Part shown: piece by piece, positions 46,568 to 57,326 of the stretch
Numbering within the stretch: the stretch's first letter is position 1
Layout: the number at the start of each line of letters is the position of its first letter
From: Macrolepiota albuminosa
Taxonomy: Eukaryota; Basidiomycota; Agaricomycetes; Agaricales; Agaricaceae
Assembly: GCA_027475525.1 (NCBI GenBank)
Contig: JAMWFC010000037.1
Location: 1,307,419-1,371,418 of the forward strand
Length of the DNA stretch: 64,000 nucleotides
Direction of reading: 5' to 3'
Program-made: the position numbers and the translations under genes
Notes under the pieces: generated by a model
What the model saw: only the letters and a program-made list of their open reading frames with translations
Database searches by the model: none
Told to the model about the DNA's origin: nothing

Positions 46568-49500
46568 TTACTCTTCCTGTTCTTCCCCTAGGTGTATGCC
46601 CCGGAGGTAGAGATCTTCCTCCACTTGTCCCTCATTCTTTTCTTCTCTTAGCTCTTGTAGCTTAGAAGGAGTGATATCAATCCATTCCTCTATACTAGTA
46701 GGTAGAGTGATTTGCTGCCTAGCCTTGTAAGGTATAACCCTAAAGGCAGCCACCCTCTCTTGCCATACAGTACCATCCAACTCTGCCACTATGTAGTTCC
46801 CCCCCTTAGTCCTAGTCAACACTACCATAGGTCCCCAATAGCGAGCAGACATTTTCCCACTTAGAGACTTAGCTGCCACTATATTCCTAACCAGTACTAA
46901 GTCTCTTGGCTTGAACTCGTACTCCTTAATAGAAGCTTCATTTTCTCTTGTGAAGTTCTCTGCCCATCTCAACTTCTCCTTGCTGACTCTAGTCCTCATG
47001 TCCTCCACATGCTGGTAGTGCTTTGCCAGTGCTTGAGCCCTTAAGCCAATTAAGTCTTCTGTAGACACTGGTCCATCAGGCCAGTCTACCAACCAAGTGG
47101 CTTCCACTAAGTCCAAGGGTAGTATAGGATGTGCTCCAGTTACTAAGAAGAATGGGGAACACCCAAATCTCTTTCTAACTGTAATCCTGTCTGCCCACAT
47201 TACATGCCAAAAGAACCAGTACCACTTGGTTCTGTCTTCACAGGCTTTATACAAGGCCTGCCTCACATCCCAATGTGGTCTCTCTATCCTCCCATTAGCT
47301 CTAGAATTATAGGGAGCAATAGTTATGCCCTGTATCCCATACTTCTTAGATAGCCAATGTACCACTTTTGTGAACTGCCCAGCATTATCTGTTACAATAG
47401 TGCTTATACAGCCCCATCTGCATATCACTTCTTCAAACAACCACTGCCCAATCAACTTGTGGTTATCCTTCTTTAAAGGTCTACCCTCCATCCATGAGGT
47501 TAAAGTGCATCTCCCATGTACAATATATTTACACCCATTTGAACTTGGTGTCATATGCATGGTATCCAAGTGTATGGTTTCAAATATACTGGGAGTGTAG
47601 GCTACCACAGGCTGCCTGCACTTGGTGTCATATGCATGGTATCCAAGTGTATGGTTTCAAATATACTGGGAGTGTAGGCTACCACAGGCTGCCTGCACAC
47701 TGCAACTTTCTGCCTTACTTGGCAAGCATGACAAGTGTCTATATACCACTTTACATCAGCTTCCATTTCTGGCCACCAAAACCTCTCCTCCAGTAAAGCC
47801 TTAGTTGCAAAAGTCCCTCTGTGACCAAGTGCATCATGAGCAGACTTTAGCATATACATCCTCCTGTCCTTCTCTATGACTAGCTTGTGCTTCCCCTCTT
47901 CTCCTCTCTTGTAAAACCTTCCCTTGAGATCAAAGAAGAACTGCCTTGCAAACTTTAGAAATTGTCCTTCTTTCACCTCTCTGGGTACCTTTCCAGGATG
48001 CCTAAGCCAATCCTGTACTAGTGGTAAGAGGGTATCTAAGGATTTTCCCTTCTCAGTTCTCCTCTCTTCCTGGTACTCTTCCACAGTAGAGGCAGAGGGC
48101 TTTTCTGGCAGCAAGAGTGTAGATAAAGTTAAGACTGCCACTGGGTTTAGTGTAGTCCCTACTTTAGTGCTCTGTTCTTGTAAGCCCAAGGCTATTCCTT
48201 GCTCCCTGTCTCTACCCAACTCCACTTCTTCCTGTACATCCTCTGGAGTGACAGCTAGCAAGTAGCCTCCTCTTGTATCAATCTCATCCATGAAGTCTTC
48301 TAACTTGAGGGGCACATGTTCCTCCCAACCAGGTACTCTGTTGATCTCATCTGGATACTCAAAGGACATTGGCTTTGGATCATCCAGTAAAGATGGGTCC
48401 ACAGGAGGATACTCTTCATCTCCTGGTTGCTTCTCTCTGCGAGATAGACCATCCATACTGAAAGTCTTTCCTGGCACATGCCTCAAAGTGAAGTGATACA
48501 TAAGTACAGCTTCCACCCAGCGCATTATAGTAGCATTAGGTCCTATTCCTGGGTTGCTCAGCATGCCCTTGAGGTATTTAGCATCACTCTCAATGATAAG
48601 CTTTCTGCACCCTAGTAACCAATAGCTGCTAACTTGTAATGCCCTCATAAGACCATACAACTCTCTCTTAGGTTGTGAAAACCTAGCCTCCCTCTCATTC
48701 AAGGTAATGGACCCCAGTCTAGCACAAGTCCTCTGTTTTGGATTTGTACTGTCCTCTTGGAAGATCCCAAACCCAACAGCCATCCAAGAAGTGTCTACTG
48801 CCAAGATGACAGCTCCTTCAGACTCATAGTCTATAGGTCTTAGAGCTGCACAACTTGCTAACCTCCTCTTCATCTCCTTCATGGCCTCCTTCTGTTCTTC
48901 CTCCCAGACAAAAGCCACATCATCCTTAGTGAGCCTATTGATAGGCTCTGAGATCTTGGCATAGTCCTGGATGAACATCCTGAAGGTACCACAAGTTCCC
49001 AGAAACTTCCTAACCTCAGAGACATTGCGACAGTCTCCCCAACTCATGACCACTGCATATCTCTTTGTCTCTGGCTTGCGCCCCTCATAAGAACACAAGT
49101 GACCCACTACAGTGATTTCATCTGCACATAGCACAGACTTAGTCCCTGAGAAAGTTCCTCCAGCATACTTGATGCGCTGAACAACTCTATTGACATTGTT
49201 CAGGTGCTCCCATACAAAGCGCCTAATCCCTTTATTCTCTGCAATAGTCTCATATCCTCCTCCTTCCAACTCATACCTAGTCTCAGGTCCTCTTATTGGA
49301 ACATCATCAATATAAGGCCAAGTGACATGAGGTATCTCATCCTGCAAGATATAAGTAACATCATCATGGAAGATGGGAACTGAATTAGTCCATCCCATTG
49401 GCAATGTCACCAATCTCAGAGCTCCATAAGGTGTCTGAAAGGTAGTATAGTCCCTAGACTTAGGGTCCAAAGTCCTTTCATCATATCCAACATAGAGATC

Positions 49501-50403
49501 ACACATCCCACCACATGCTCTTCCAGCAAAGTGGTTGGCCAGTTCTTCTGTAGCAGGAGGTACTCCAGAATGAGCTATAGTGACTTTGTTTAGAGGTTCT
49601 AAACTGTGCACAAGCCTTAGACTTTTCCCATCCTTCTTCAGAACAGCGAACCATTGTGACCTATATGAGGAATTTGACCTCTCATAAACCCCTGCTTCCA
49701 ACTTCCTCTTAATCTCCTTGCACAGGTCATTGTACTTCCCAGGAGGTATGGGTCTGTTTTTCAACACCCAAGGCTGGTGAGGTACTACTGGCATAACAAC
49801 AGGTGGGAAGTATTCCTCTTTGAACTTCCCCTTCTGACTGTCATTCCATGCAAAGGCCTCATTCTGCTGCATCATCAACTGGTGCAGTAACTTCCTCTCT
49901 TCTGGCCACAGAAACTCCCCTTCATGTGCTTGGTCAATAATCTGTTTGCACTCCTCTGTGTACCTCCCAGTAGGTCTGAATTCAGGTGGATGTGGACTCA
50001 AAGGTGGCATATCCTTCAAAGGATCACCAGTGATATTCCTCTCTATCCTGAACTCCTCTGGGGTAGTACCCAACACAGGTCTAACTTTCTTGGCAACAGG
50101 CTTATATTTCCCAAGCACTTGTACAGTTTCCTCCTGGCTTTTCTCCCCCCCACTCTTTAACTCTTCAGGTAGGTAGCCAAGCTCTCCATTCAAGTAAGCT
50201 CCCAGCAACTGCCCTGTCCTTTCTCCTTCCCTTCCAGTAGCATGGTAAGCAGCCAAGTACACATCCCTGAGTTCTTGCTGCTCAAAACTCTTCTCCTTGA
50301 CACAGTACCCCTTGATCCAGAAACCTTCCTCCTCACTCCCCTCTATCATCACTGCAGCCTCTCCTTGATCTGGGATCAACTCCTCAAGGCTGAAGCTTTT
50401 CCC
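46568..50403 (-). CDS. pol: pol of element C: RT, RNase H, integrase
   Basis: Reached by -1 frameshifting at GGGAAAA (50403-50397) from the protease frame; I see no convincing ATG start. Domains on minus: RT with LYVGYDERT, TTFQTPYGALRLVTLPMGW and YIDD (near 49310); RNase H (LAVDTSWMAVGFG near 48790, LIIESDAKYLKGML near 48580); integrase with HHCC finger (HDALGH...CHAC, near 47840-47720), catalytic residues in LDTMHM, VTDNAGQF and RIERPH, a GPY-like region (YWGPMVVL) and an acidic C-terminus. No chromodomain. The frame is broken only by the 77-bp duplication 47543-47696; removing it gives about 1250 residues without a stop. This is the best preserved pol in the window. Confidence 0.9.
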
Positions 50404-51401
50404 AACTCCTCCTTGTTGCCACTAGGGGGTGCCTTGCCTCTCTCATAAGTTGGCAGTGCAGTCCTCTTCCCAGTATTAGGATCCCTGATAGTGATGATTG
50501 CACTACCATCCTTCAAGTTCTGCACATTACTCTCAGTGGCTGTATCAAATGGCCTCCCCAGTAATACTGTATAAGCAGGTTTCTCAAATATATGCACTTG
50601 CAAGTATATTGTGAAACCCTCAGCAAACTTGAAGGGCACATTCTTGGCCATCCCCAAAGACTCATTAACCTGCTGATTGGCACTCTCCATGCGCAACCTT
50701 ATATCAGGATCCCAAGTCAATCTCAGACTTAATGCCTTGTCCAAAGCCATGCACACAATCTGAGACCCACTGTCCAATATAGCCTCCACCTTAGCTTGGT
50801 CATTCACACTAGGGTACAGAGACCTCAACACTTGCAAGTCTCTGGCCACATAGACCACTTCTGGCCTATCCCCTGGTGGAAGCTGTTCCAAGAAGGTAGC
50901 CACACAGTCCTCATGAACCACTGATCCCTTTGGAACCCCTTCTTCTTCACTCTGAGAGATATGGTACCCTGGTTGAGGCAAGTCATCTATATTGACCTGG
51001 CTCATTACAGAAGCACTTCTATCCTCCTGTGCAAAGACCTTGGCAGCTGTCCACTTGGTAGCACCTTCCCTCCTCCTCCAAGTCTTCTCCAGAGCCTCTT
51101 GTAAGGCTGGCACCTTCAACAATTCCCTTGTAGAAATTGTCACCTCATTGTCCAATATTTTGCTGACAATCTCATCCTCCCTTCTCTGCCATACTCTGGG
51201 CTGATACAACTCTTTCTTGTCACTTTGAAATTTTACTATTTTCTCTCCATTGACAGCAGGCACCTGCTCAAAGGGCAGGTTCCCTTTGCCTACTTCTATA
51301 ACTCCCCTTTGCCTTTTCAGATCACTCTCAGGTGGTAGTGGTGTCCTCAATTCAGGCTGGACCCTTCCATCTGCCACCATCCTTGAGTTCTCTAAAAACC
51401 C
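50376..51401 (-). CDS. Protease frame of element C
   Basis: Frame between gag and pol, entered by -1 frameshifting at GGGTTTT (51401-51395) and left by a second -1 shift at GGGAAAA before its TGA at 50376. It encodes a linker of about 180 residues and then a retropepsin-like domain: AILDSGSQIVCMA (catalytic DSG), GMAKNVPF and LLGRPFD. An aspartic protease of this kind would cut the polyprotein. Its own frame, separate from both Gag and RT, recalls betaretroviruses. Confidence 0.82.
   Translation of the reverse strand, partial: GFLENSRMVADGRVQPELRTPLPPESDLKRQRGVIEVGKGNLPFEQVPAVNGEKIVKFQSDKKELYQPRVWQRREDEIVSKILDNEVTISTRELLKVPALQEALEKTWRRREGATKWTAAKVFAQEDRSASVMSQVNIDDLPQPGYHISQSEEEGVPKGSVVHEDCVATFLEQLPPGDRPEVVYVARDLQVLRSLYPSVNDQAKVEAILDSGSQIVCMALDKALSLRLTWDPDIRLRMESANQQVNESLGMAKNVPFKFAEGFTIYLQVHIFEKPAYTVLLGRPFDTATESNVQNLKDGSAIITIRDPNTGKRTALPTYERGKAPPSGNKEELGKASALRS
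50397..50403 (-). promoter_or_regulatory. Slippery heptamer GGGAAAA, protease to RT (-1)
   Basis: In the protease frame the codons are TTG GGA AAA GCT, so the X-XXY-YYZ register is correct. A -1 slip continues as AAA AGC TTC in the open RT frame, bypassing the TGA at 50376-50378. Confidence 0.75.
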
Positions 51402-52666
51402 TCCTGCTTCTGCTGGGTGTTCTTCTCATAAGTCTGACTCCTAGTAGTTATCAGACTGGCCACCAAGCTCTGCAGTTCTTCTATCTTCTTCTCCAAATCC
51501 TCTTTCTCCTTGGGCACTGCCTGCACATATGTAGACACACTAGGCACAACAGTGACTGGCTCTTCAACCCAACCATAGAAAGCAGCAGCCTTAGGATCCA
51601 TGATAGCATTGACCCTTTCCTTGGGAGACACATTAGGTGGGCTCCTGGGAATGGGATCCCCAGAAGGTAGCCTAGGCCTGCCTTCAAAGAGGATGAGCTT
51701 GCCTTCTTGGACTTGAGTCTTGAGATATTCACAGTCATTGGTCCTGTGTCCCAACTCCCAACAGTGATAACAATTTATCCCAGCAGCTGAACTGTTGCCT
51801 CCTGGAAACTGAACAGTCTGCAAAGCCTGAGCAGGCATCCCCAGCCTAGTCTGCAGTCCTCCCTGCATAGGAACCTGGCTCTTGGCCTTCCACTCATTGT
51901 TCATGGTCTGCATGAACCCCCTCAGACTGCTCATCTCTTTCCCCAAAGCCATAACTCCATCTTGCAAGTTGGCTAACCTCCCCTCAGTCTCCAGGTCAAC
52001 CTCCTGCTTAACCTTGATCACCCCCGGAGCTCTCTCTTTTGTTCCCTCATCATCTCGGAATGACGTTCCAGAGTCGACTAAAATAGACACGATATTTATA
52101 ACTTCCTTTAGATCATATCTGTCATCTTTGTGTCGTTTCCTAGATACATCACTGTAATGTCCGTACTTTTGCAAGGCTTGTGCTAAGATTAGCTCACGGA
52201 ATGCTGGTGTGAAGCACTTGGTAAATTTGTCCACCAACGCTCCATTCCCTAGCACCCCTGTCAACTTCTTTGCCTCAGCCCGGAATTTCTGAACAAGCGC
52301 ATGAATTTCTTCTGTGTCATGCTGCCCTAAACGTGCGTGCTCTCGACAGATCCGATCAAGCACTGCCACGCTTCCCTCATCTGAGATTGCTTCAGGGTAA
52401 GAACTTTGTATTTCTTTGACAAAATCGTCATACGTAGATTCGTCCCCAAAGCTATCTAACCCTCTCCACTCACTATCCGTCTCAGCGTCCACATATTCCG
52501 TCAACTTGTCCTTCTGTTCCTGGTCATCATTGATCCCTGCAGCCTTGAAGAGGCTCTCCATCTTTCGAAGGAAGCGCCGTACTTCTGTAGGCTGTGTATG
52601 GGTGAACCGAGGAGCGTCACGACTTGTTGATAGTGGCAGCTTTTGTCTCACTATTTCGGCGGGCAT
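51392..52666 (-). CDS. gag: gag of element C
   Basis: About 424 residues from the ATG at 52666 (MPAEIV); the frame is open further upstream into the truncated LTR but without another ATG. Landmarks: KMESLFKAAGIN, ADSEW-type capsid motifs (ETDSEWRGLDSF), helical capsid-like region, and one zinc knuckle CYHCWELGHRTNDC (C-X2-C-X4-H-X4-C) near 51770. The gag sequence has no stop before TAG 51392. Gag would form particles; the excess of Gag over the frameshifted products is the usual stoichiometry. Confidence 0.85.
   Translation of the reverse strand: MPAEIVRQKLPLSTSRDAPRFTHTQPTEVRRFLRKMESLFKAAGINDDQEQKDKLTEYVDAETDSEWRGLDSFGDESTYDDFVKEIQSSYPEAISDEGSVAVLDRICREHARLGQHDTEEIHALVQKFRAEAKKLTGVLGNGALVDKFTKCFTPAFRELILAQALQKYGHYSDVSRKRHKDDRYDLKEVINIVSILVDSGTSFRDDEGTKERAPGVIKVKQEVDLETEGRLANLQDGVMALGKEMSSLRGFMQTMNNEWKAKSQVPMQGGLQTRLGMPAQALQTVQFPGGNSSAAGINCYHCWELGHRTNDCEYLKTQVQEGKLILFEGRPRLPSGDPIPRSPPNVSPKERVNAIMDPKAAAFYGWVEEPVTVVPSVSTYVQAVPKEKEDLEKKIEELQSLVASLITTRSQTYEKNTQQKQEGF
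51395..51401 (-). promoter_or_regulatory. Slippery heptamer GGGTTTT, gag to protease (-1)
   Basis: In gag frame the codons are GAG GGT TTT TAG: the heptamer is in register and immediately precedes the gag stop (51392-51394). A -1 slip enters the open protease frame (TTA GAG AAC TCA). I have not looked for a downstream pseudoknot. Confidence 0.75.
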
Positions 52667-52814
52667 ATTTTGTGTTGGATTTTGTGTATTTGATGTATTT
52701 ATACTTGAAATATTGATATCGTTGGATGTACGCTTTCTACTAGATCTCAAGATCTGTTCTGGGTCCCTGGCACTATTGAGTGTTGTGGTCTTGATGCTAC
52801 GGGTGACGGGCTTG

Positions 52815-53664
52815 CGCTGAGGTTTTTGAGGAATTATAATATTGAATGAGAATAATAATATTCCCACAAGTCGAGGTTTCTTAACAAACTCCGGCCTAAG
52901 CGATTCACTCCCTGGGAATCACCGAGCCTTTGCCTATCAATTGCCTGTCTATTCTCTACTAAACTTGGGCTATTTATACTGTTTTTCTGGTGCACAGACC
53001 ACTATCTACATATGACTCTTTGTCGGAAACTCTCCCACTTCCAGAACGTATTTGATAGTCCAATTTCCCTTTTGGGAGGCCTGTTTCAGTGCCACCCGTT
53101 CCACCATTCTTCCGGATGTTTCTGATTGCCGCTTCTCCATTTGCTTGAGCTCCATTTAGCCTGATCTAATTCATGGATCCTTCTTTCCTCTTTGAGCGCC
53201 TCCCTGCATCCTCTACTTCTTTCCTTTTCCCCTCCTTGTTGTCAAATCGAACATTGACTGATTTGACTTTGAGCGCCTCCCTGCATCCTCTACTTCTTTC
53301 CTTTTCCCCTCCTTGTTGTCAAATCGAACATTGACTGATTTGATGATGAAATTGAGAATTATAATATCGAATGAATATAATAATTTCCCAATTTCATCCT
53401 GTTCCATCCAATCCTGTTCCGTCCATTACCAGCTTCCATGCTTTTCCTCTCCATGACAGTGGTTAGACTATTGTTGAGCTGATAGTTTGAGCCGGTCCCT
53501 GCCTGTTGTTCTGTACTTTTCTGTGTATTTGTTGGGATATTTTCGGAGATAGATATTTGTTGAGACTGCTACCAGGAGGCTTACAGTTTTCAGCCCATAT
53601 TTAAATGTTTATTTTGACTTCTGGTGCATGGTGTGTCCCTGACTGCTGGTACAGCGTCGTATCA
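52815..53664 (-). repeat. 5' LTR of element C, truncated at its inner end
   Basis: Matches 43061-43923 of the other LTR. It lacks the terminal 132 bp (TGTAATACTT side), one 90-bp unit, and has gained a 77-bp duplication (53190-53343); the length arithmetic is exact (863-90+77=850). The break shares CCTCAGCG with the neighbouring gag-side sequence, suggesting microhomology or a false join. Confidence 0.88.
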
Positions 53665-54310
53665 GTCCATCTGCGGCGCTACCTCCTAGCGCCTCTCCTC
53701 GTGGTTTACTCTAACGGCGACCTGTCAACGGCGACCTTGTGCACATGGCTGACGGCGACCAACGGCGTTATGACCCACGGCGACCTGCGGTGACTCTATA
53801 TTGACTTAGAGTTGTACGAGTCTGCTCACTTTTCTATAACTCCGATTGGCCAGGCTGTTCCGGGGTATGGTCGGAAAATCCTCGACAGATGCCGTGAGCG
53901 CTAATGTCAGCGCTACTCATTGTATTAGTTCCTGTCAGGTCCAGATGTCGGATTTAAGTATATCCGGTGCCGCCGTCATTGATCCCTTTAGACTTCTGAT
54001 TGAAGTGCCTCGTCTAATGGCAGCGCCTGCTGCTGGCTCCTTCTGGAAGTGATCAGGGTTTAGTTATAGTCCTCTCCCGCCGTCGTGTTAGCGCTATACG
54101 TTATGAGCCTCCTTCGTCCTTGGGCTAGGTGAAAGGAGAGTGCTGAAGGCTTGGTAGCTAGGGGTTAGGATAAATTTTTAAATCCTGTAGTAGTTTGCCA
54201 GAGCTAGAGCTGCTCTATACTCCCAACTGGTCGCCAGAGTCCTGCGTATGTCAAGTGTCGGTTGGTCTATAATGTCCCTTGATGCACTCAGTCCGAGTAG
54301 AAGCCTATCA
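53665..54310 (-). repeat. 5' LTR of element B, part 2 (after C)
   Basis: Starts with the second GTCC (53665-53668) and continues the B LTR to GCCTATCA. Omitting one GTCC, parts 1 and 2 total 1069 bp, the same as the intact LTR at 29722-30790. Includes the CGGCGACC cluster (53714-53790). Confidence 0.93.
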
Positions 54311-54314
54311 CCGT

Positions 54315-55098
54315 CCAGCCTGGCACTGATGACGAAGGATCGGGATGAGCGGGACTGGAGTCCGGGGGGTGGTGGGGGTCCGTCCTTCGGGGCAAGATCG
54401 GGAGAGTGGGGGATGTTGAAGGGGAGTTGCTGGTTGTCGGGCGTTGGGTCCTGGGTCAGGCGAAGGGTAAGATGTCGCCAATCGATGCGGAGATTGGTGT
54501 CTCGGAGCCATGGGAGGCCTAGGACTGGGTGCGGAAGGGTGGAGTTTGGTTATCAACATCCGGAGAGTGTGAGTCTGTCCATTGGCGAAAGTAACGGGCA
54601 TACGCACAAAGTGAGTGATGTCTCCCGCCGTGGAGGCGTCTCCGTTGAAGAGGCAGAGTCGTACCGGGACCAGGAGTCGCTGAGTGGGTTCCGGGGTGAA
54701 GGTGGACCATGCTTCATCGATGAAGTTGTCGGTGGCGCCACTGTCAATGAGGGTGTTGAGGGGAGTTCTGGAGGGGGTGAGGCGGGTTTTGAGGAGGAGG
54801 GAGTGCGAAGAGTGGGAGGGTAGATGAGGGTGTTGAGGGGAGTTCTGGAGGGGGTGAGGTGGGTTTTGAGGAGAAGAGAGTGCGAGGAGTGGGAGGGTAG
54901 GTAAGCCGTGAGGGTGTCCTGTACGAGTGTCGTGGAGCGAAGATGTGAGACCAGAGCGGAGAAGACGTTGGGGTCGATTCCGTGATTTAGGGCGTCTTCC
55001 GGGTCTAAATCGCCAGGTCGTTTTCCGAATACTCGTAAGTGGCGTCCTCCCCTTCGAAGGTCCAGGTGGCACGTCCCATGACCTGTCGTTGGGGGCAC
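54315..55098 (-). pseudogene. pol: pol of A3, N-terminal part with first retropepsin
   Basis: Resumes A3 on the far side of element B. It contains the start of pol overlapping gag in the -1 frame and the first retropepsin (LIDSGATDNFIDEAW near 54740), which carries the 77-bp duplication 54747-54900. It continues across the B insertion into the second retropepsin at 29721 and below. Confidence 0.82.
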
Positions 55099-56116
55099 TC
55101 GGAGATGAAGTGGTTTTTCTCACTGCAGAGTATGCAGACACCCTCCCTTCTCCGTTGTTCCTGCACATCCGTCAGGACCTCAATCCAGGGTCGCCCCTTC
55201 TTTTGAAGCCGGTTGGCCTGGAGGGCCTCCTTGTCCTGTTCATCGTTGAAGTCAAAGTCTTCGGGGTCTTCTGGGGATTTCTCAGGGCTTGGCGCATCGC
55301 CTGGGTCGTAGGCGGCCACGGCGGCGTTGAGTTGGGCCTGGGGGCGGACGCCGCTGCCGGGGTTAGCATTGGGCGGGCCGCGACTCACCGGGGGTCAGCC
55401 GCCAGGGAATGCAGGGGGACCAGGGTTCCAACTTTGGGGGTTCGGGGTTTTGCCGGAGGGCCAAGGGGGTCCTCCCCTATTGTTCCAGGGGAGTCAGGAG
55501 TTCGAGTACTTGCTGCGGTCCTCCCAGTAGTGTTGGTCAATCTGCATGACGAGGGCCTTGTATCCATCGTAGAAGGGTTGTTTCGGGGCGAGTCAGAGAA
55601 CGTCCTTGATACGTTGCGGCAGGGCGCAGCGGAGGGCGTACCGGAGGGCGCTGTAGTTCCAACCTGTCTCGTAAGCTTCCTTCTCAAAACGTACGATGAA
55701 GGTAGTGAAACGTTCTTCCGAGCGCATCCGGAGGTTGAAGAGGTTGTCCTCGGCCTCAGCCATGGTGTTGTAGATCCTGAACTTCCCAGAGAACTCGTCG
55801 ACGAAGGCTTGCCAGCAGGCGAGTGCCGGGTTGTTGGGGTCGAACTGGATGAGGGCCGTGTAGTGGTCGAAGGCAATCCCCTGGAGGTACGAGGCAGCAA
55901 AGGCCACTCGGGAGCTGTCAACCTGAAACGTGAGTGGTTTCGCCTGAAACATATTGAGACACTGAGTGAGGAATGTACGCTATTTTTGGGGGTCCCAGCC
56001 CGTGAATGCATTGGGTTTCTGAATGTCCAAACGTCCTTCACGGGTGAGGGTGTCACGAGCGTCGTCCAGTCCGGCAGTGTTGCGGGGGGGAGGGCCGGCA
56101 TTGTAGTAGTAGTAAT
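55005..56116 (-). pseudogene. gag: gag of A3, C-terminal half
   Basis: Homologous to the second half of A1 gag: the LDIQKPNAFTG and SYLQGIAFDHYTAL regions and the zinc knuckle CILCSEKNHFISEC, ending at 55005. Stops near 55980 and 55590 and frame changes around 55400 make it non-functional. The N-terminal half is absent. Confidence 0.8.
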
Positions 56117-56329
56117 CAAGATCAGATCTGACAATGCCTGATTTGACATGACTGAAAGGGGAAAGGAAAAGAAGCATGGAGGGATGTCAAAAGAAGCATG
56201 GAATGCAGGGAAGCGCTAAAAGGGGAAAGAAGGATCTATGAATGGGATCGTGCTAAATGGAGCTGAAGCAAATGGGGAAGTGGCAATCAGAGACATCTGG
56301 AGGAATGGTGGAACTGGTGGCACCAAAAC
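56117..56329 (+). repeat. Remnant of a family-C LTR, opposite orientation
   Basis: Reverse complement of the part of the C LTR around 43330-43500 (for example CTAAATGGAGCT, AATGGTGGAAC), about 85% alike by eye. It joins A3 gag on the left and is cut by the 3' LTR of A4 on the right. Older than the intact element C. Confidence 0.75.
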
Positions 56330-57197
56330 TGTCAGGTTCCGCTGAGTCGGGGGCTTTCCGGGAAAGCAACGCCCTTACGATGCGGACTTGACCTACGAAT
56401 ACTCGGGTGTCTGGAACTCCGGGGCTAGGACTCCGGGGTTCAAGACGAGGACAGGGGTAATCCCGGGAGAGGGGACTAGAGTCCGGGGTTTTTGGGTTGG
56501 AGGTAACTGAGAGCTTTCAAGACGAGGACAGGGGTAATCCCGGGAGAGGGGACTAGAGTCCGGGGTTTTTGGGTTGGAGGTAACTGAGAGCTAGAGGGGG
56601 TCGAGTCGTGAACCGGAGGTTCTAATACGAGACCAAGTTAGTAAATCAAGAGTCGCAAAGTGCGTACCAAAACTTAGAGCACGCAAATACTTAGGCGTGC
56701 CAGTCGAAGCGTACCAATCAAGGCGTACCAGTCAAGCAAAGGGCACGCAATAACCAAAGTAATATCAAGACTAGCGAATACAGCGGAGAACTACACTATA
56801 AGTACTACGGATCGTGTCTCGGGATTCTGGGGTGTCTGGGATGAGTTCTGGGGGTCATTGAGTAGCGGTCAGGAACTGTATACCGGGATCGCACGTGTGG
56901 GGACGCGCGATCAATTGGTGCGGAGGGAGTCGTGATGCGTGGGGCGTGATGCATGATGGCCGGATGTGAGCCGCATGATCCGATCGTTGATGGCGGTTGA
57001 TCCTGGGGTCCGTGATGCAGGGGTCCTGGGGGGGCTGGCTGATGGTGATCGTTGACAGCTGATGGCGGTCATTGATGCATGTGATGGCAGTGTCGGCAGC
57101 TGTGGGGGTGGGGTGCGCTGTGGGATTGACGGAAGAGGTTCCCGGGCGGGGCTCCGGGGGTGTCCCGGGGAGGTTCCAGGGGGGAGGGGTTGTGACA
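56330..57197 (-). repeat. 3' LTR of A4
   Basis: TGTCAGG...GTGACA, 868 bp as assembled or 791 after removing the 77-bp duplication 56439-56592. Self-primer word TAATATCAAGACT at 56760-56772 on plus. Followed by the polypurine tract (57198-57212, C-run on plus). Confidence 0.9.
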
Positions 57198-57326
57198 TCA
57201 CCCCCCCCCTCAGCGCCGAGACCCTCCGAGGTGCGCATAGCCGGAGGTTCGGACCGGACCTGAGCATGGGAACCGGTGCCTGCCCTGCCACGTAACGAAA
57301 AAAAATTTTTACCATCAAACTCAACT

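Larger units (their letters stand above)
42929..53664 (-). mobile_element. Element C: Ty3/gypsy, youngest insertion, largely intact coding
   Basis: LTRs TGTAATACTTGG...GCGTCGTATCA, with a 4-bp duplication GTCC inside the B LTR (42925-42928, 53665-53668). The shared parts of the two LTRs look identical by eye, and gag, protease, pol and the antisense gene have no stops after removing two 77-bp duplications (47543-47696, 53190-53343). Sense order on minus: gag, protease, RT-RNase H-integrase, spacer, antisense gene, polypurine tract, 3' LTR. The 5' LTR lacks about 132 bp including the primer site, which is either a deletion or an assembly join. Confidence 0.93.
29722..54310 (-). mobile_element. 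Element B: large Ty3/gypsy with three antisense genes, interrupted by C
   Basis: TG...CA LTRs of 1069 bp flank about 11.7 kb. Target duplication CCGT at 29718-29721 and 54311-54314, within the second protease of A3. Sense order on minus: 5' LTR (split by C), leader, gag-protease, RT-RNase H-integrase, then about 5 kb with three plus-strand genes, polypurine tract and 3' LTR. Without C the element is roughly 13.8 kb as assembled and about 13.3 kb after removing seven 77-bp duplications. It lacks a chromodomain. GCGCT words are conspicuously common throughout. Confidence 0.93.
54315..56116 (-). mobile_element. Element A3, 5' part, truncated in gag
   Basis: Continuation of A3 after the B insertion. 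It ends abruptly near 56116 inside gag (after the TAT-rich NAGPPP region), where sequence resembling a family-C LTR begins. The 5' half of gag, the primer site and the 5' LTR of this copy are missing. Confidence 0.83.
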
